DNA of 64,000 bases. Origin: Salegentibacter lacus. GTDB lineage: Bacteria; Bacteroidota; Bacteroidia; Flavobacteriales; Flavobacteriaceae. Location: positions 124,001 to 188,000 of the forward strand of contig NZ_JAIQZB010000007.1 in assembly GCF_020164555.1 (NCBI RefSeq), read 5' to 3'. Positions 41,899-50,063 of the stretch are shown here, piece by piece. The position numbers and the translations under genes are program-made. The notes below the pieces were generated by a model. That model saw nothing but the letters and a program-made list of their open reading frames with translations. It ran no database searches and was not told where the DNA came from. Position 1 is the stretch's first letter, and every line of letters begins with the position of its first letter.

Positions 41899-41906
41899 CA
41901 AAATTA
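41899..41906 (-). promoter_or_regulatory. Bacteroidota -7 element (TAATTTTG) upstream of fabI
   Basis: The minus strand reads TAATTTTG, an exact TAnnTTTG match, 44 bases before the fabI ATG. Confidence 0.4.
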
Positions 41907-41922
41907 CTTTCGGGACATAGTT

Positions 41923-43575
41923 TTAATCCAGTAGCGCACGTGCGTGAGCCCGCGCCGAATCTCCTATATTCTTACCTCCAAGCATCATCGCCAGCTCTTC
42001 TACCCGCTCGCTGTCTTTTAATTCCTCAATCTTGGTGGTGGTGGCATTCGCCGAATCTTCTTTAAATATTTTGAAATGACTGTTTCCTTTCCCGGCAATT
42101 TGCGGAAGGTGGGTAATGGCAATTACCTGCATCGCATTCCCCATTCGTTGTAAAATTCCCGCCATTTTCTGCGCAATATCTCCTGAAACTCCCGTATCAA
42201 TTTCATCAAAAATAATGGTAGGAAGTTTGCTTTGCGCTGCAAGAATACTTTTTACAGCCAACATAATTCTGGAAAGTTCCCCACCGGAAGCTGCTTTTTT
42301 AATTTCCTTAAAATCGCCGCCTTTATTCGCAGCCAAATACCAGTTTAATTCATCCTGACCGTTAGCGAGAAAATTTGGAGCTTTTTTTAAATCTATTTTT
42401 AATCGGGCGTTAGGCATTCCTAAATCACCCAGTAAGTTTTCGGCTTCTTTAATAAAGGCCGGGACTATAGCTTTTCGTTTTTCGTGTAATTTCGTAGCAA
42501 TAGCGCCCAATTTACTTTCCTGCTTTACAATTGCATTTTCTAATTCTGAAAGCGTATTTTCGGCATTTTCACTTACCGAAACTTTTTCCTGAAGTTCGTC
42601 CTTGATCTTCAGTAATTCTTCAATATTTTCTGCGGAATGTTTTTTCTGAAGATTATAAATCAACTGAAGTTTTTGATTTGTGGCTTCAAGTTCTTCAGGA
42701 TTGGCTTCTACCCTGTCCAGCGCATCACTTACTTCTGAAGAAAGATCGTCAAGTTCTATAATCACACTTTCTATGCGCTGATGTAGATTTTCATAATTTG
42801 AGGATAAATTGGCAATTCTGGACAAAGAGGCACGAGCCTGTTTTAGGCTATCCAAACTTCCAATTTCTTCCTGCTCCAGTAAATTTAAAGCGGAACTTAA
42901 ATTCTCAGTTAATTCTTCAACATTACTCAACTCCTCATAACGGGTTTCGAGTTCTTCCTGCATCCCGATTTCTAAACGTGCCTCTTCAAGTTCGTTCAGT
43001 AAAAATAAATTGTAATCGTATTCTTTAGTAGCCTGCGCCTGCTCTTCTTTTAATTCTACAAGACGCTTTTGTAACTTTTTATAGGCTTTTAGTTCGGTTT
43101 TATATTCTAAAAGCAAAGTTTCGCTATTGGCAATAGTATCAATTACCTGAAACTGGTAATCGTTATTTCCCAAACTTAAAGTTTCGTGCTGACTGTGGAT
43201 ATCGATTAAATATTCTCCCAGTTTATTCAAAGAAGTGAGTTTTACCGGCGTATCGTTTACAAAAGCGCGGGATTTCCCTGAAGCCAAAATTTCCCGCCTG
43301 ATTATGGTATTTTCTTCATAATCCAGATCTTCAGAAACAAAGAAATCTTTCAGCTTATAATTAGAGATATTGAAACTTCCTTCTATCACGCATTTTTTGT
43401 CAGCATCACGAATGCTTCCGTAGTCGGCGCGGTTACCTAAGAGAAGTCCGAGTGCGCCCAACATAATCGATTTTCCGGCACCGGTTTCTCCTGTAATAAT
43501 GGTAAATCCTTCCTGAAGTTTAATATTTATATCTTCAATTAAGGCGTAATTTTTTATGGATAGAGCTGTGAGCAA
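41923..43575 (-). CDS. recN: DNA repair protein RecN
   Basis: 550 residues, an SMC-like ATPase. Start is TTG (MLTALSIKNYALIEDINI), since no in-frame ATG lies nearby upstream. Walker A is GETGAGKSIMLGALGLLLG near 29-47. A long central coiled coil follows, and the C-terminal half has ASGGELSRIMLAVKS (signature) and TIIFDEIDTGVSGDIAQKM (Walker B). RecN acts in double-strand break repair. It follows the bamD-rpoZ-coaBC-DUF4835 run after a 160-base gap with a short palindromic repeat. Confidence 0.95.
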   Translation of the reverse strand: MLTALSIKNYALIEDINIKLQEGFTIITGETGAGKSIMLGALGLLLGNRADYGSIRDADKKCVIEGSFNISNYKLKDFFVSEDLDYEENTIIRREILASGKSRAFVNDTPVKLTSLNKLGEYLIDIHSQHETLSLGNNDYQFQVIDTIANSETLLLEYKTELKAYKKLQKRLVELKEEQAQATKEYDYNLFLLNELEEARLEIGMQEELETRYEELSNVEELTENLSSALNLLEQEEIGSLDSLKQARASLSRIANLSSNYENLHQRIESVIIELDDLSSEVSDALDRVEANPEELEATNQKLQLIYNLQKKHSAENIEELLKIKDELQEKVSVSENAENTLSELENAIVKQESKLGAIATKLHEKRKAIVPAFIKEAENLLGDLGMPNARLKIDLKKAPNFLANGQDELNWYLAANKGGDFKEIKKAASGGELSRIMLAVKSILAAQSKLPTIIFDEIDTGVSGDIAQKMAGILQRMGNAMQVIAITHLPQIAGKGNSHFKIFKEDSANATTTKIEELKDSERVEELAMMLGGKNIGDSARAHARALLD

Positions 43576-43705
43576 TGTGAACTAAATTTGCGATAAATAT
43601 ACGGGAGAAATTACTCCTAATCAACAATAAACTTTCGTAAAGACACAAACAATAATAAAAGGAAAGATTTGGAATTTAGAGGCATCTGGATAGAAGGATA
43701 GCGTA

Positions 43706-43727
43706 TTTAAATCTCGATTATGGAGTA
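43706..43727. repeat. Short palindromic repeat, copy 2 of 3
   Basis: TTTAAATCTCGATTATGGAG then TA: one mismatch to the copy at 3761-3782. It lies 8 bases past the end of the DUF4835 gene. Confidence 0.55.
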
Positions 43728-43735
43728 AAAATTCT

Positions 43736-44623
43736 TTATTGCAGGTTTCTCCAGTTTCGAGCGTATCTTGGTGCCAGGCCGCTTAAAGTCTCACTTAAAC
43801 CCGGACGATCAATTTCGGGGCCATCGCTAAAAATTTGGGTTACCTCATCAGCTTTAGCATCAAAAAAACTTCTAAGTAGTAAAGAATTTGCCCTCCTGGA
43901 ATTCATTGTAGTTAAATTCTCAATTGCATCAGCAATAGCCAATTTTCCGGCTTCAGGATCTTTATGCATTACATCCAGTCCCATCCGGTGATATTCATAT
44001 AAAGCAGTACGGTATTCAGCAAACATATTTGAGAGTAGATCAGAATTTAATCGAAAACGTGAGCTTTGCCCATCGGCACCACTCCAGCCAGTTCGGCCAC
44101 TTTGTTGTGCGGTATTTACTATACGATTGGCTTCCTGGTAATATTCTGTGCCGCCTTCAGGAGCAAAAGTATCGGCGTCCATTCCTAAAATAGTGTAGAC
44201 ATAAAATGAAACTACGGAAACAAGGTTATTTGAAAAGGAATTCTGGCTGTAATTTAAAGGCTGGTATTCGCGATAATTAAAGCTGAATTGCGCATCGTTA
44301 AAATTTAATATCGGGCTAATCATACTAGATCCGTAAACCGGCCTTGAAGATTGCACCTGAATTGTTCCACTGAAAGATTCGCCTTCAAAATCGTTTATAG
44401 TGATAAACATACTACAGTTGATGCGTTCTTGAGGCTTAAATTCCTTATTTGTCCATGAAGTTTGGTTGACAAACTCGCGCAGCGAATTCTCTAAGGTCCT
44501 AAAAACTGAAAGGTTGCTTTGCCCGGTTTGATCGGTATTAATTACTATTTCACAACTGAGTTCCTGGGCGGCCACAAAAGGCATCCCGGTAACTAAAAGG
44601 ATAATCAACAGTAATTTACGCAT
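43736..44623 (-). CDS. DUF4835 family protein
   Basis: 295 residues with a signal peptide (MRKLLLIILLVTGMPFVAAQ). The mature start LSCEIVINTDQTGQSNLSVF and the central YYQEANRIVNTAQQSGRTGWSG are typical of DUF4835, a Bacteroidota-specific periplasmic or envelope family. I recall that some pipelines name it PorD and link it to type IX secretion, but I cannot verify this here. It overlaps coaBC by 8 bases in the conserved bamD-rpoZ-coaBC-DUF4835-recN order. Confidence 0.75.
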   Translation of the reverse strand: MRKLLLIILLVTGMPFVAAQELSCEIVINTDQTGQSNLSVFRTLENSLREFVNQTSWTNKEFKPQERINCSMFITINDFEGESFSGTIQVQSSRPVYGSSMISPILNFNDAQFSFNYREYQPLNYSQNSFSNNLVSVVSFYVYTILGMDADTFAPEGGTEYYQEANRIVNTAQQSGRTGWSGADGQSSRFRLNSDLLSNMFAEYRTALYEYHRMGLDVMHKDPEAGKLAIADAIENLTTMNSRRANSLLLRSFFDAKADEVTQIFSDGPEIDRPGLSETLSGLAPRYARNWRNLQ

Positions 44624-45821
44624 CTAACAAATGTACAATTTCGTTTAAAATATCGGTAGCGACCTCGGTCTTCGTTTTTAAATCAAAAGCCTTTTCGGAA
44701 TCCTTATAGACCAAAGTAATTTTATTGGTGTCTTTTTTAAAACCTGCACCGGGATCGTTTAAAGAATTAAGCACGATAAAATCGAGGTTTTTCTTAACGA
44801 GTTTTTCCCTGGCGTGTGCCAGCTCATTATTTGTTTCTAAAGCAAAACCTATCAATTTCTGGTGGGTTTTCTTTTTGCCCATGGACAACAATATATCCTG
44901 GGTTTTGGTAAGTTCCAGGCTTAAGTTCTCTTCAGCCTTTTTAATTTTTTGTGCGGCAACGATCTTTGGTTTATAATCTGAAACCGCTGCAGCAGCAATA
45001 GCGACATCAACATTTTCAAAATAATCGTGTGCGGCAAGATACATTTCACGTGCGCTAACCACTCTAATTAAATTGATTTTTGGATCTTCAATTTCCAAAT
45101 GTGTAGGACCTGAAACCAGGATCACCTCAGCTCCAAGCGCAGCCGCTTTTTTAGCGAGTTCAAATCCCATTTTTCCGCTGGAATGATTTCCTATAAAGCG
45201 AACAGGGTCTATGGCTTCATAAGTTGGGCCGGCAGTAATTAAAACTTTCTTTCCCTGCAAGGGTAGATTCTCTAAAAAATGCGTTTCAAGAAAACTGATT
45301 ATTTCTTCGGGTTCTGCCATTCTCCCCTCGCCTTTTAATCCACTGGCAAGTTCACCGGTGCCGGCGGGAATCATAATGTTTCCGTAAGATTTTAGGCTTT
45401 CAAAACTCTTTTTGGTGGAAGGGTGCTTATACATATCTAAATCCATTGCCGGAGCAAAGAAAACCGGGCATTTCGCCGATAGGTATGTTGCGAGCAAAAA
45501 GTTGTCGCTGTTGCCCGATGCCATTTTGGATAAAGTATTGGCTGTAGCAGGGGCTAAAACCATAAAATCGGCCCAAAGGCCGAGTTCTACGTGATTGTTC
45601 CATTGCTCATCTTCATCATCTTCGGTAAAAGAAGAAAAAACCTCATTTTTAGATAAGGTAGAAAGCGTAAGCGGAGTAACAAATTCTTTTGCAGCCGGCG
45701 TCATCACAACTTTTACCTGTGCACCGGCTTTAATAAATAATCGTACTAAAAATGCAGATTTGTAAGCAGCGATACCACCGCTTATGCCCATAAGCACTTT
45801 TTTGCCTTTTAGTACAGACAT
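44616..45821 (-). CDS. coaBC: Phosphopantothenoylcysteine decarboxylase / phosphopantothenate-cysteine ligase
   Basis: 401 residues, bifunctional. The N-terminal CoaC flavoprotein domain (1-185) has GISGGIAAYKSAFLVRLF near 13-30, the active-site histidine in WNNHVELG near 70-77, and APAMDLDMYKHP near 123-134. The C-terminal CoaB domain starts KKVLITAGPTYEAIDPVRFI near 191-210 and has NHSSGKMGFELAKKA and AAAAVSDYKP. It converts 4'-phosphopantothenate plus cysteine to 4'-phosphopantetheine for CoA synthesis. It is located 5 bases after rpoZ. Confidence 0.93.
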   Translation of the reverse strand: MSVLKGKKVLMGISGGIAAYKSAFLVRLFIKAGAQVKVVMTPAAKEFVTPLTLSTLSKNEVFSSFTEDDEDEQWNNHVELGLWADFMVLAPATANTLSKMASGNSDNFLLATYLSAKCPVFFAPAMDLDMYKHPSTKKSFESLKSYGNIMIPAGTGELASGLKGEGRMAEPEEIISFLETHFLENLPLQGKKVLITAGPTYEAIDPVRFIGNHSSGKMGFELAKKAAALGAEVILVSGPTHLEIEDPKINLIRVVSAREMYLAAHDYFENVDVAIAAAAVSDYKPKIVAAQKIKKAEENLSLELTKTQDILLSMGKKKTHQKLIGFALETNNELAHAREKLVKKNLDFIVLNSLNDPGAGFKKDTNKITLVYKDSEKAFDLKTKTEVATDILNEIVHLLDA

Positions 45822-45826
45822 CTTAA

Positions 45827-46162
45827 TTAAGCTTCTGCTTCTTCAGAATCTTTAGTGTTACGGTAATAGATTTTACCATCTAACCATTCCTGGATAGCAA
45901 GAGCGTGTGGTTTTGGAAGTTTTTCGTAAAACTTAGAAACCTCAATTTGCTCTTTATTTTCAAAAATCTCATCAAGACTGTCGTTGTAAGTCGCAAATTC
46001 GTCAAGCTTCTCCAACAATTCTTTTTTGATCTCAGAATTGATTTGGTTTGCTCTTTTCGCAACCACTGAAATAGCCTCGTATATATTACTTGTTGGCGCG
46101 TCTACCTTGTTCTTATCGAAGGTAACTGTGTTAATTGGTGCGTCTGTCTTTTTAATATCCAT
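45827..46162 (-). CDS. rpoZ: DNA-directed RNA polymerase subunit omega (Bacteroidota type)
   Basis: 111 residues. NIYEAISVVAKRANQINSEIK near 27-47 is the omega core (compare R-x-x-x-A-x-x-R-A in classic RpoZ). The C-terminal PHALAIQEWLDGKIYYR is characteristic of the Bacteroidota form. Omega aids assembly and stability of RNA polymerase. It lies between bamD (13 bases) and coaBC (5 bases); the rpoZ-coaBC adjacency is widespread in bacteria and supports the call. Confidence 0.85.
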   Translation of the reverse strand: MDIKKTDAPINTVTFDKNKVDAPTSNIYEAISVVAKRANQINSEIKKELLEKLDEFATYNDSLDEIFENKEQIEVSKFYEKLPKPHALAIQEWLDGKIYYRNTKDSEEAEA

Positions 46163-46175
46163 CTTTCTTCTACTA

Positions 46176-47003
46176 TTAAAAATTTTGTAAGCGTGATTTT
46201 ATGTCTTCAGCTGAAGCTTCTATCGCTTCAGTATATTCGCCTTCCGGGTAATATTTTTTATATTCCTGGTAATATTCCAGGGCTTGTTTAAGTCGCTCTT
46301 CCATTAGATCCCTAAAACTGTTCACTGCCAATTGATAGGCCGAATCGAATCTATAATAATGAGCGTCTTCCCTAAAAGGAGACCCGGGATTATTAGAAAG
46401 GAAGTTTGTAAACGAGGTGATCGCGGCCTGGTAGTTACCGGCACGGGCTTCTCCTGTTAAATGGTATTGCTTAGCAATTTCATACTCCTTCTTTTCCAAT
46501 TTTATACGTAATTCGGCAGCCATATCGTTGGCTTCCTCGGCGTGTTCGCCTTCAGGATACGTGTTTAAATAAGCCTGAAGTTCTGCAATTGCTTTATGAG
46601 TATCGGTTTGGTCAAGATCGTATCTTGGAGAAAGTTCGTAAAAACTTCTTGCTTTTTTAAAAGCTGCTTCTTCCACCTTATCACTATTAGGATAAGATTG
46701 CTGAAAACGCTCAAACTCGTAAGAAGAAAGGTAATAATCACCTAATTGGTAATAGGTATTAGCAAATAAGAAACTAAGTTTCTCTCCCTGTGGTTTACCG
46801 CGATACTGCGGAACAATCTGTTCAAACAACCTAAGGGCTTTGCGATACTTTTTCTTGCTATTTTCTTCCTGGGCTTCGTTGTATAACTCTTCAGCATAGG
46901 TATACTTCGCTCCGGCATCATCACTTTTAAGTAAGGTTTGATACTCCCCGCAGGACACAGTTAACATTACAACTGCTGCTAATAAAATTGCTTTCTTCAT
47001 CAT
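46176..47003 (-). CDS. bamD: Outer membrane protein assembly factor BamD
   Basis: 275 residues from ATG 47003 (MMKKAILLAAVVML). The longer frame to 47030 starts inside a TACTTTTG -7 box and is rejected. Lipoprotein signal with lipobox LTVSCGEY (Cys near 17-18). The mature protein consists of TPR-like repeats: LYNEAQEENSKKKYRKALRL, LFANTYYQLGDYYLSSYEFE, AYLNTYPEGEHAEEA. BamD is the essential lipoprotein partner of BamA in inserting beta-barrels. First gene of the run bamD-rpoZ-coaBC-DUF4835. Confidence 0.9.
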   Translation of the reverse strand: MMKKAILLAAVVMLTVSCGEYQTLLKSDDAGAKYTYAEELYNEAQEENSKKKYRKALRLFEQIVPQYRGKPQGEKLSFLFANTYYQLGDYYLSSYEFERFQQSYPNSDKVEEAAFKKARSFYELSPRYDLDQTDTHKAIAELQAYLNTYPEGEHAEEANDMAAELRIKLEKKEYEIAKQYHLTGEARAGNYQAAITSFTNFLSNNPGSPFREDAHYYRFDSAYQLAVNSFRDLMEERLKQALEYYQEYKKYYPEGEYTEAIEASAEDIKSRLQNF

Positions 47004-47019
47004 TTGTAAAAACATCTGG

Positions 47020-47027
47020 CAAAAGTA
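47020..47027 (-). promoter_or_regulatory. Bacteroidota -7 element (TACTTTTG) upstream of bamD
   Basis: The minus strand reads TACTTTTG, 16 bases before the ATG at 47003. It supports the shorter BamD start. Confidence 0.5.
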
Positions 47028-47136
47028 CATTTTTCTTCAGTATAAAAAAAACTTTGTGTTACCGCCTTAGATAACCTTTTAACTCCCTTTTTATTATACT
47101 GAAAATGGGGAAATTAAGGTCCAAGCTGAAAAAATA

Positions 47137-47262
47137 AGACTGTCTGAAAAGAATTTAAATCGTCATTCTGAATTCATTTCAGAATCTAAAATGTTGATAT
47201 TCAAAACATGTTAGAAGCTGAAACAAGTTCAGCTTGACGAAACCAAACTTTTCAGACAGTCT
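47137..47262. repeat. Composite element: 15-bp outer inverted repeat around two REP-like hairpins
   Basis: The outer arms AGACTGTCTGAAAAG (47137-47151) and CTTTTCAGACAGTCT (47248-47262) are perfectly complementary. Inside are ATTCTGAA-TTCAT-TTCAGAAT (47165-47185, minus-oriented) and AAGCTGAA-ACAAG-TTCAGCTT (47215-47235, plus-oriented), framed by CGTC and GACG. It could fold as one long stem carrying two hairpins. It lies between dapA and bamD. Confidence 0.75.
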
Positions 47263-47284
47263 CTGTAATTAGTTTTTAAAATTC

Positions 47285-47305
47285 ACTCGATATTCGAGAT
47301 TTAAA
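47285..47305. repeat. Short palindromic repeat, copy 3 of 3 (inverted)
   Basis: ACTCGATATTCGAGATTTAA then A: inverse orientation of the 3761 and 43706 copies, one base different. It lies 15 bases past the dapA stop. Confidence 0.55.
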
Positions 47306-47319
47306 TACTCCCCACTAGT

Positions 47320-48198
47320 TTATTTAAAATTTTTCAGAAAATCTTCAATTTGCTGCTGAAGTGCAGGTGTAGCTTTCACCAATGGTAATCTTAGGTAATT
47401 TTGAATACTTCCTTTTAAAGCAAGTAAAGCTTTAATTCCGGCGGGATTTCCTTCAGCAAAAATCAAGTCTATAGATCGTTGCAATTTATAATGAAGTGCG
47501 TATGCTTCAGATGCTTTCCCTTCTAATCCCAGAGAAACCATTTTAGAGAATTCCGCAGGGAATCCTTGCGCTATTACCGAAATCACTCCTCTTCCACCCG
47601 CTAAGACCATAGGCAAAGTAAGCATATCGTCTCCTGAAATTACCAGGAAATTTTTTGGTACCAGGCTTATTAATTTCATTGCCTGTACCATATCTCCCGC
47701 AGCTTCTTTCACTCCAATTACATTATCGAAATCTCTCGCGATACGGTTTATTGTTTCCGGAAGCATATTAGATGCAGTTCTTCCCGGTACATTATAAAGT
47801 ATCAAAGGAAGCGGTGAAGCGGCAGATACGGCTTTAAAATGCTGATAAATCCCTTCCTGGGTTGGTTTATTATAAAAAGGTGAGACCGAAAGAATAGCTT
47901 CGAAAGCAGAAAGATCTGTGACTTTTAATTCTTCACAAAGGGCGTAGGTATTATTTCCGCCCATTCCTAAAACAAGGGGCAGGCGTTTATTATTCTGTTT
48001 TACAACAGTCTCTATTACAAGCTGTTTTTCTTCTTTATTAAGGCTGGCGCTTTCGGCGGTAGTTCCCAAAACCACCAGGTAATCTACTCCATTTTCAATC
48101 TGGTTCTCTACCAGGTTTTCCAGTGCTTGTACATCTACAGATAAATCTTCCTGAAAAGGAGTTATCAAAGCCACACCGGTACCAATAAATGATTTCAT
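47320..48198 (-). CDS. dapA: 4-hydroxy-tetrahydrodipicolinate synthase
   Basis: 292 residues. The Schiff-base lysine is K164 in [12 protein letters not shown]. The catalytic tyrosine is Y135 in [10 protein letters not shown], and the pyruvate-binding GTTAES is at 45-50. It condenses pyruvate with aspartate semialdehyde to start the diaminopimelate/lysine branch, which also feeds peptidoglycan. It is monocistronic by position, with a TACATTTG -7 box upstream and the composite palindromic element downstream. Confidence 0.95.
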   Translation of the reverse strand: MKSFIGTGVALITPFQEDLSVDVQALENLVENQIENGVDYLVVLGTTAESASLNKEEKQLVIETVVKQNNKRLPLVLGMGGNNTYALCEELKVTDLSAFEAILSVSPFYNKPTQEGIYQHFKAVSAASPLPLILYNVPGRTASNMLPETINRIARDFDNVIGVKEAAGDMVQAMKLISLVPKNFLVISGDDMLTLPMVLAGGRGVISVIAQGFPAEFSKMVSLGLEGKASEAYALHYKLQRSIDLIFAEGNPAGIKALLALKGSIQNYLRLPLVKATPALQQQIEDFLKNFK

Positions 48199-48278
48199 TC
48201 TGTTTTAATTTTTTATGATAATCGAAAAGATTTATGCTATTTCGTCTTAAAACTGAAAAATGCAAAATTTTCGGGCGA

Positions 48279-48286
48279 CAAATGTA
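48279..48286 (-). promoter_or_regulatory. Bacteroidota -7 element (TACATTTG) upstream of dapA
   Basis: The minus strand reads TACATTTG, an exact TAnnTTTG match, about 80 bases before the dapA ATG. No -33 TTG at the normal spacing was found. Confidence 0.4.
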
Positions 48287-48398
48287 TTGATTTTGCCAAT
48301 TTCAGAGACTAAAATTCACTTCTGTATTTAAAAGAAAAGCACATATTTAACAGCTTTGTTTTTTCTGTTAAAAAATAAACAGGAAAATCTTTAGACTT

Positions 48399-49103
48399 TT
48401 AAAGAAGGTTAAGCAAGCGCAGTTTTCGCTCTGGAGTAAGGAAGAAAAGCAAACTAGAGATTAAGCCGATATACCAGAGCAAATTACCGGTAATTAAAAT
48501 AGCAGAATCCTTCATATAAAAATGCGATGAATCTCTAAAAACGTCTGAAAATATAAATGTAAGTACCAGCGTCACAAAATAAATTGATTTTTTAGAATAG
48601 GAATTCAAATAATAGATAAGAGAAATAATACCCATAATTAGCAAAATACTGTAGTAAGCTATGTAAATATCAAATTCAAGCTCACTACTCATAAATCTTT
48701 CTAGTTCAATCACGTGCGTTAACAGTAAATAGGTATTCACCGAAATTAGAAGAAAAAAATACACCAGTATCGTTTTACTGGCAGTCTCCATTCGCGTATG
48801 TTGCAAGGCTTCCCGGCTTAATCCAAAAAAAGCAACAAAATAAAAGAAGAGTGAAAAAAGACTCAAACCATTGGTATCAAAAAAGAAGCCGCTAATTTGG
48901 GCTAGAAAGAAAAAGATGAAAAAGAGGATCGCATTAAAACCCGCATTATTGTTAAGCTTTAAATAGATACCGGCAAGGCCGGTAACAAAAATAAGCTGGG
49001 TAGCCTGCATTAGCCAATCGGCTTCAGCTACCGCTGCGTATAAATTTACAGCCAGCAGCGGAACAAGTAATATAAGAATGTACTGAAATAGACTCATTTT
49101 CAT
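48399..49103 (-). CDS. Polytopic membrane protein, possibly YhhN/lysoplasmalogenase-like
   Basis: 234 residues with about seven or eight hydrophobic segments (near 7-25, 31-48, 55-72, 77-92, 110-128, 146-165, 170-188, 203-221). There are few charged residues in the membrane; FIFSDVFRDSSHF near 182-194 is the most distinctive loop. Size and topology recall the YhhN family, but the identifying residues cannot be confirmed by eye. The gene is divergent from the 5'-nucleotidase genes. Function unknown. Confidence 0.5.
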   Translation of the reverse strand: MKMSLFQYILILLVPLLAVNLYAAVAEADWLMQATQLIFVTGLAGIYLKLNNNAGFNAILFFIFFFLAQISGFFFDTNGLSLFSLFFYFVAFFGLSREALQHTRMETASKTILVYFFLLISVNTYLLLTHVIELERFMSSELEFDIYIAYYSILLIMGIISLIYYLNSYSKKSIYFVTLVLTFIFSDVFRDSSHFYMKDSAILITGNLLWYIGLISSLLFFLTPERKLRLLNLL

Positions 49104-49254
49104 TCAATTGCGGACCGAAAATATAAAATTCATGTTACCAATAATGCCCATTTCAGTAAAGCATTGCTATTTTTAGATATTTTAACCTGTTTTTCGACCA
49201 AAGGATTAATTATTCCGCTGAAATACCGCTAAATTTTCAAAAGCAAAACTTTAG

Positions 49255-49281
49255 TTGACCCGGATAATCTATTTATCTTTG
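49255..49281 (+). promoter_or_regulatory. Predicted promoter of the split 5'-nucleotidase genes
   Basis: TTG at 49255-49257, a 16-base spacer (slightly short) and TATCTTTG at 49274-49281. The start site would be about 12 bases before the ATG at 49300. Confidence 0.5.
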
Positions 49282-49299
49282 ACTTTTTAAGAAAATTAA

Positions 49300-50058
49300 A
49301 TGAAAACATTTAGATTAAGTTTTTACCTGCTTCTCTCGGTATTCATTTTGAGCTGTAAAGGAAATTCAGTTGAAACAGCCGAAATTAAAAGCCAACGAAT
49401 TGCTATAGACGAAAACATTGAAGCCGATCCCGAAATCGAAGAATTTGTAGCGCCGTATAAGGAACATCTCAATAAAACACTGGATAGTACTTTAGCCTAT
49501 AACCCAAAGGATATGGTGAAAAGTGACGGCGACCTAAACACTGCTATTGGTAATTTAATGGCCGATATTGTGATAGCGCAAGCCAATCCTATTTTTAAAA
49601 GCAGAACGGGTAACGAAATAGATATGGTTTTGCTTAATCACGGCGGAATTAGATCTGGCTTAAATAAAGGAAATATTTCTTCAAGAAGTGCTTACGCACT
49701 GATGCCTTTTGAAAATGAAATCGTGGTAACTGAACTTTCGGGAGAAAAAATAAACGAAATGCTTTCGTACCTGGAAGAGGCAAAAACCGCTCATCCTGTT
49801 AGTGGAATCCAAATAGAGATGGACCAGGATTATAAAGTTACCAGCGCAAAAATAAACGGCGAAGAGGTTGATGAAGACAAAAACTATTTTGTGGCGACTT
49901 CAGACTATTTGCAGCAGGGTGGCGATAATATGAGCTTTTTTAAAGATCCAATCGCACTCTATAAAGTAGATTATAAACTCCGAAATGCGATTATAGACTA
50001 TTTTAAAAAGGTTGATACTTTAAAAGTTGAAAAAGACAATAGGTTCATTAGAAAGTAA
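49300..50058 (+). CDS. 5'-nucleotidase C-terminal domain lipoprotein
   Basis: 252 residues with a lipoprotein signal (LLSVFILSCKG, Cys near 19). The rest corresponds to the substrate-binding C-terminal domain of UshA-type 5'-nucleotidases: TAIGNLMADIVIAQ near 85-98, VLLNHGGIRSGLNKGNIS near 117-134, LMPFENEIVVTELSG near 142-156, and TSDYLQQGGDN near 203-213. On its own it has no metallophosphatase site. The separate gene 5 bases downstream encodes that domain, so the two products probably act together at the cell envelope. Confidence 0.85.
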   Translation: MKTFRLSFYLLLSVFILSCKGNSVETAEIKSQRIAIDENIEADPEIEEFVAPYKEHLNKTLDSTLAYNPKDMVKSDGDLNTAIGNLMADIVIAQANPIFKSRTGNEIDMVLLNHGGIRSGLNKGNISSRSAYALMPFENEIVVTELSGEKINEMLSYLEEAKTAHPVSGIQIEMDQDYKVTSAKINGEEVDEDKNYFVATSDYLQQGGDNMSFFKDPIALYKVDYKLRNAIIDYFKKVDTLKVEKDNRFIRK

Positions 50059-50063
50059 AGGCG

